Shown here: piece after piece, positions 60,437 through 64,000 of the stretch
Layout of the letters: each line of letters opens with the position of its first letter
Numbering within the stretch: position 1 is the first letter of the stretch
Assembly: GCF_001423585.1 (NCBI RefSeq)
Contig: NZ_LMOP01000008.1
Coordinates: 1,501,118-1,565,117 of the forward strand
Reading direction: 5' to 3'
DNA from: Xanthomonas sp. Leaf148
GTDB taxonomy: Bacteria > Pseudomonadota > Gammaproteobacteria > Xanthomonadales > Xanthomonadaceae
DNA length: 64,000 bases
Program-made: the position numbers and the translations under genes
The notes under the pieces: generated by a model
Told to the model about the DNA's origin: nothing
Databases searched by the model: none
What the model saw: only the letters and a program-made list of their open reading frames with translations

Positions 60437-60616
60437 GCGCGGTGCGATCTCGGTGGTAGGAACATTGCAGATGGTTGCAGCGCAAACCGTTGCCGCGATG
60501 AAGAGCGGCGCTACGGAGTGCGACCGCACGCGGGGTCAGAGGCGCGCCATTGGCAGTAGAATCGGAGGTTCCGCCCGGCATCCCGGCTTCTTTCCCCCAT
60601 CATAAACGCCTACTCC

Positions 60617-63226
60617 ATGTCAGCTCCCCACTCTACCGATCGCTGGATCGTCCTCAAGTTCGGCGGCACCTCGGTGTCGCGTCGTCATCGCTGGGACACG
60701 ATTGGAAAACTGGCGAGCAAACGGGCGAACGAAACCGGCGGCCGCGTGCTGGTGGTGGTATCCGCGCTCTCGGGCGTGACCAACGAACTCACCGCCATCG
60801 CCGATGGCGCGGCCGATAGCGCGCAGCGCGTGGCCGCGCTGGAACACCGCCATCGTGAGTTTCTGACCGAGCTTGAGCTCGATGCCGATGCGGTCCTCGG
60901 CGAGCGGCTGGCCGCCTTGCATGCCCTGGTTGCCGATGCGCGCGCTGCAACGCGCACGCTCGATTGGCAGGCCGAGGTGCTGGGGCAGGGCGAATTGCTG
61001 TCTTCCACCATCGGTGCGGCGTATCTGCATGCCAGCGGCCTGGATATGGGCTGGCTGGACGCACGGCAGTGGTTGTCGGCATTGCCGCCGCAGCCCAATC
61101 AAAGCGAATGGTCCAAGCGCTTGTCGGTGTCGTGCCAGTGGCAGTCCGATGCGGACTGGCGCACGCGCTTCGATGCGCAGCCCACGCGCTTGCTGATCAC
61201 CCAAGGTTTCATTTCGCGGCACGCCGATGGCGGTACTGCCATTCTGGGCCGCGGCGGCTCGGATACATCGGCGGCGTATTTCGGTGCGCTGCTCGGTGCC
61301 AGTCGCGTGGAAATCTGGACCGATGTGCCTGGCATGTTCAGTGCCAACCCGAAGGAAGTGCCGGACGCGCGCCTGCTGACCCGTCTGGACTATTACGAAG
61401 CGCAGGAAATTGCCACCACCGGCGCCAAGGTGCTGCATCCACGCTCGATCAAACCGTGCCGCGATTCCGGCGTGCCGATGGCGATCCTGGATACCGAGCG
61501 CCCGGAGTTGCCTGGCACCAGCATCGACGGCAATGCCGAGCCGGTGCTGGGCGTCAAGGCGATCAGCCGCCGCAACGGCATCGTGCTGGTGTCGATGGAA
61601 GGCATCGGCATGTGGCAGCAGGTGGGCTTTCTGGCCGACGTGTTTACCTTGTTCAAGAAGCATGGGTTGTCGGTGGACTTGATCGGCTCGGCCGAAACCA
61701 ACGTCACCGTGTCGCTGGACCCGTCCGAGAATCTGGTCAACACCGATGTGCTGGCGGCGTTGTCGGCGGACTTGTCGCAGATCTGCAAGGTCAAGATTAT
61801 TGTTCCTTGCGCGGCGATCACCCTGGTCGGCCGTGGCATGCGCTCATTGCTGCACAAACTGTCGGATGTGTGGGCCACGTTCGGTCAGGAACGTGTGCAC
61901 ATGATTTCGCAGTCGTCCAACGACTTGAACCTGACTTTCGTCATCGACGAAGCCGACGCCGACGGCCTGTTGCCGATTTTGCATGCCGAGTTGATCGACA
62001 GCGGCGCGATGCCGGTCAGCGAAGGCGAGGTGTTCGGCCCGCGCTGGCGCGAGATCATTGGCTCGGTGCGTCCGCGTGCCACGCCGTGGTGGCATGCCGA
62101 GCGTGCGCATCTGTTGACGCTGTCCAAGGCCGGCACGCCGCGCTATGCGTATCACCTGCCCACCGTGCGTGCGCGTGCGCATGCACTGGCGCAGATTTCG
62201 GCGGTGGATCAACGCTATTACGCGATCAAGGCCAATGCGCATCCGGCCATTTTGATCGCGTTGGAACAGGCCGGTTTCGGGCTGGAATGCGTGTCGCATG
62301 GCGAATTGCGCCGTGTGTTTCAGACACTGCCGGAGCTGTCGCCGCGCCGCGTGCTGTTCACCCCGAGCTTTGCGCCCAAGGCCGAATACGAGGCCGCATT
62401 TGCATTGGGCGTGACCGTCACCGTGGACAACGTCGAAGCGTTGCGCAACTGGCCGGAGGTATTCCGCGGCCGCAATGTCTGGCTGCGGATCGACCTGGGG
62501 CATGGCGATGGCCATCACGAGAAGGTCAACACCGGCGGCAAGGCGTCCAAGTTCGGCCTGTCGTCCACGCGTGTGGACGAGTTCGTTGAAGTCGCGCGCA
62601 CGCTGGAAGTCACCATCACCGGTGTGCATGCGCACCTGGGCAGTGGCGTGGAGACCGGCGAGCACTGGCGCATGATGTACGACGAACTGGCCGGCTTCGC
62701 GCGCCGCATCGGCACGGTGGAAACCATCGATATCGGCGGCGGTCTGCCGATTCCGTACAGCGCCGAAGACGAGCCGTTCGATCTGGACGTATGGGCCAAG
62801 GGGCTGGCCGAGGTCAAGGCGGTGCATCCGGGCTACCGCCTGGCGATCGAGCCGGGTCGTTATCTGGTGGCCGAAGCCGGCGTGTTGCTGGCCAGCGTCA
62901 CCCAGGTGATCGAAAAGGATGGCGTGCAGCGCGTAGGGCTGGATGCGGGCATGAACACCTTGATCCGCCCGGCGCTGTACGACGCCTGGCACGACATCGA
63001 AAACCTCAGCCGGCTCGATGCCGTTGCCGATGGCGGTTTCGATATCGTCGGCCCGATCTGCGAGTCGTCGGACGTGTTCGGCAAGCGCCGCCGTCTGCCG
63101 TCTGCCACCGCGTCCGGCGATGTAGTGCTGGTGGCCGATGCCGGTGCGTACGGCTATTCGATGGCCAGCACCTACAACCAGCGTGAGCTGCCGCGCGAAG
63201 AGGTGATCGATGCGCCCGCTGGCTGA
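60617..63226 (+). CDS. lysC-lysA: Bifunctional aspartate kinase/diaminopimelate decarboxylase
   Basis: This 869-residue protein fuses the first and last enzymes of lysine synthesis. Residues 1-470 are a LysC-type aspartate kinase with KFGGTSV (14-20), GRGGSDTSAAYFGALL and paired ACT regulatory domains; residues about 500-865 are LysA, with the PLP lysine Lys538 in YYAIKANAHP, HLGSGVE, and the catalytic Cys815 in CESSDVF. Both halves look intact. This fusion is known in Xanthomonas and Xylella; it allows feedback control and could channel flux. It overlaps the downstream membrane gene by 17 nt. Confidence 0.96.
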   Translation: MSAPHSTDRWIVLKFGGTSVSRRHRWDTIGKLASKRANETGGRVLVVVSALSGVTNELTAIADGAADSAQRVAALEHRHREFLTELELDADAVLGERLAALHALVADARAATRTLDWQAEVLGQGELLSSTIGAAYLHASGLDMGWLDARQWLSALPPQPNQSEWSKRLSVSCQWQSDADWRTRFDAQPTRLLITQGFISRHADGGTAILGRGGSDTSAAYFGALLGASRVEIWTDVPGMFSANPKEVPDARLLTRLDYYEAQEIATTGAKVLHPRSIKPCRDSGVPMAILDTERPELPGTSIDGNAEPVLGVKAISRRNGIVLVSMEGIGMWQQVGFLADVFTLFKKHGLSVDLIGSAETNVTVSLDPSENLVNTDVLAALSADLSQICKVKIIVPCAAITLVGRGMRSLLHKLSDVWATFGQERVHMISQSSNDLNLTFVIDEADADGLLPILHAELIDSGAMPVSEGEVFGPRWREIIGSVRPRATPWWHAERAHLLTLSKAGTPRYAYHLPTVRARAHALAQISAVDQRYYAIKANAHPAILIALEQAGFGLECVSHGELRRVFQTLPELSPRRVLFTPSFAPKAEYEAAFALGVTVTVDNVEALRNWPEVFRGRNVWLRIDLGHGDGHHEKVNTGGKASKFGLSSTRVDEFVEVARTLEVTITGVHAHLGSGVETGEHWRMMYDELAGFARRIGTVETIDIGGGLPIPYSAEDEPFDLDVWAKGLAEVKAVHPGYRLAIEPGRYLVAEAGVLLASVTQVIEKDGVQRVGLDAGMNTLIRPALYDAWHDIENLSRLDAVADGGFDIVGPICESSDVFGKRRRLPSATASGDVVLVADAGAYGYSMASTYNQRELPREEVIDAPAG

Positions 63227-63674
63227 GTTCGTTTTGCTCAGCACCGTGGCCGGTGGCGTGGCGATGGTGTTTTCCACCGCCATCGACATGGCCGGCCAGC
63301 GGGTGCAGTGGACCGATAGCCTGAAGTGGGTGCTGCCGGCGCTGGTCGCGGCGGGCGTTGGCGCATGGAGCGCGGCGCTCTGGCAGCGTCGCCGCGACAG
63401 GCGAGCGACCGCGTCCGCGCAGCATGCCGGTGGCATGGCATTGCGCACGGTGGTGTTGAGCGCGCTCAGCTATCTGCCGGCGTTGCTGCTGTATCTGCTG
63501 GTGGCATTGGCGGTCACTGGCGATGCGCGGGTCATTGGCTCGCAAGTGCTGCTGCTGTTGTTCGTCATCGGCTGCCTGCCGCTGCTGTGGGCTGCGGTGC
63601 CGTTTTCCATGATTGAATATGCCCTGTGCCGACGCTATCTGCGTCGGCAACGGGTTCTTGCAGGTAGTCCATGA
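63210..63674 (+). CDS. Membrane protein between lysC-lysA and murL, function unknown
   Basis: This 154-residue protein has about four membrane helices (near 5-27, 38-56, 73-95, 103-130) and no recognisable motif. It overlaps lysC-lysA by 17 nt and murL by 4 nt, so the three genes form one translational unit linking meso-DAP supply and D-glutamate formation. A role in cell-wall precursor metabolism is suggested by position only. Confidence 0.75.
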   Translation: MRPLAEFVLLSTVAGGVAMVFSTAIDMAGQRVQWTDSLKWVLPALVAAGVGAWSAALWQRRRDRRATASAQHAGGMALRTVVLSALSYLPALLLYLLVALAVTGDARVIGSQVLLLLFVIGCLPLLWAAVPFSMIEYALCRRYLRRQRVLAGSP

Positions 63675-64000
63675 GCGCTTTCGACAAACACCAGATCTCC
63701 ACCTTCCGTTTTGTGCGCTGCGCACTCGACGCGCAGACCGGCGTGGCGACGCTGGTGTATGCCTTCGACCAGGGTCCGGAACTGGTGGAAACCGTTGCCG
63801 TTCCCGGCGCGCCGTTCGTGCTGGATGGCGCGCGTGCTGCTGCCGTGCAACAGGCCTTGCAGCTGCTGCATCTCATTGCGGGCGTGAGTTACTACAAGGC
63901 CGCGGTGCCGCCGACCATCGCCATCGACAGTTACAGCATCGATGCCGACACCGCCGCGCTGGTGGAAAGCGTGTATCTGCACGGCCTGGGCGAATTCGCC
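63671..64000 (+). CDS. murL: UDP-MurNAc-L-Ala-L-Glu epimerase MurL, 5' part
   Basis: The first 110 codons of a gene cut by the window edge. The start STFRFVRCALDAQTGVATLVY and the segment LLHLIAGVSYYKA resemble MurL, the ATP-dependent epimerase that turns UDP-MurNAc-L-Ala-L-Glu into the D-Glu form. It was found in Xanthomonas oryzae, where it works with MurD2 in place of glutamate racemase MurI. The 4-nt overlap with the upstream gene supports the ATG at 63671. The rest of the gene, and any murD2, lie outside the window, so the call rests on the N-terminus. Confidence 0.72.
   Translation, partial: MSAFDKHQISTFRFVRCALDAQTGVATLVYAFDQGPELVETVAVPGAPFVLDGARAAAVQQALQLLHLIAGVSYYKAAVPPTIAIDSYSIDADTAALVESVYLHGLGEFA

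Noticed and set aside
61844-63448. Long minus-strand frame opposite lysC-lysA
   Set aside because: It has no family resemblance and lies wholly opposite an intact bifunctional enzyme.

Overview
The window is a 64 kb piece of a GC-rich gammaproteobacterial chromosome, almost certainly Xanthomonas (Lysobacteraceae/Xanthomonadaceae). The evidence is gene content and order: kdsD-kdsC-lptCAB-rpoN-hpf-ptsN-hprK-rapZ, an iscR-sufBCDS cluster with a GNAT and a Rieske gene at its end, a fused aspartate kinase/diaminopimelate decarboxylase, pilT-pilU, a histone-tailed HU, and a MurL-type epimerase start at the right edge. The species cannot be told from the window. It is core chromosome: no phage, transposase, integrase, CRISPR array, rRNA or tRNA was seen.

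Layout. 0.4-8.0 kb (minus strand): a lipopolysaccharide/sigma-54/PTS-Ntr operon. 8.0-10.0 kb (plus): ibaG-murA and a small EF-hand membrane protein. 10.0-10.9 kb: a repeat array. 10.9-15.3 kb (minus): purM, two membrane proteins, purN and two DUF3108 proteins. 15.4-18.4 kb (plus): a DUF2066 protein, an AI-2E/PerM protein and hda. 18.4-19.1 kb: a second copy of the same repeat array. 19.1-22.9 kb (minus): murU-amgK cell-wall recycling, a GlsB-like protein and an M20 peptidase. 23.1-24.6 kb (plus): a ComEA-like protein and HutD. 25.1-33.9 kb (minus): an eight-gene iron-uptake operon behind a promoter with an apparent Fur box. 34.2-40.7 kb (minus): the SUF iron-sulphur cluster assembly operon. 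40.9-47.0 kb: small genes (SET methyltransferase, PfpI, DUF1439, lipoprotein, DUF3861, M23 peptidase, HU, proC, yggS). 47.4-50.6 kb (plus): pilT, pilU and a YitT-like protein. 51.1-54.7 kb (minus): tag flanked by two large envelope proteins. 54.7-58.4 kb (plus): algH-ruvX-pyrB, osmC and a glycine-zipper protein. 58.6-60.4 kb (minus): two PhzF paralogues. 60.6-64.0 kb (plus): lysC-lysA fusion, a membrane protein and the start of murL.

How the genes work together. Several blocks serve the envelope: Kdo synthesis and LPS transport (kdsD, kdsC, lptCAB), peptidoglycan precursor synthesis (murA, meso-DAP from lysC-lysA, D-Glu through murL) and MurNAc salvage (amgK-murU). Iron is the second theme: a TonB-dependent siderophore receptor with reductase and flavin-transfer partners lies directly beside the SUF operon. 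Most operons are tightly packed, with 1-23 nt overlaps.

The least explained content is non-coding. Two arrays of alternating, mirror-image hairpin units (about 90-100 nt each) occupy the two largest convergent intergenic gaps, and heptameric GATTCCC arrays, sometimes as inverted pairs bounding 110-155 bp segments, lie at operon joints.
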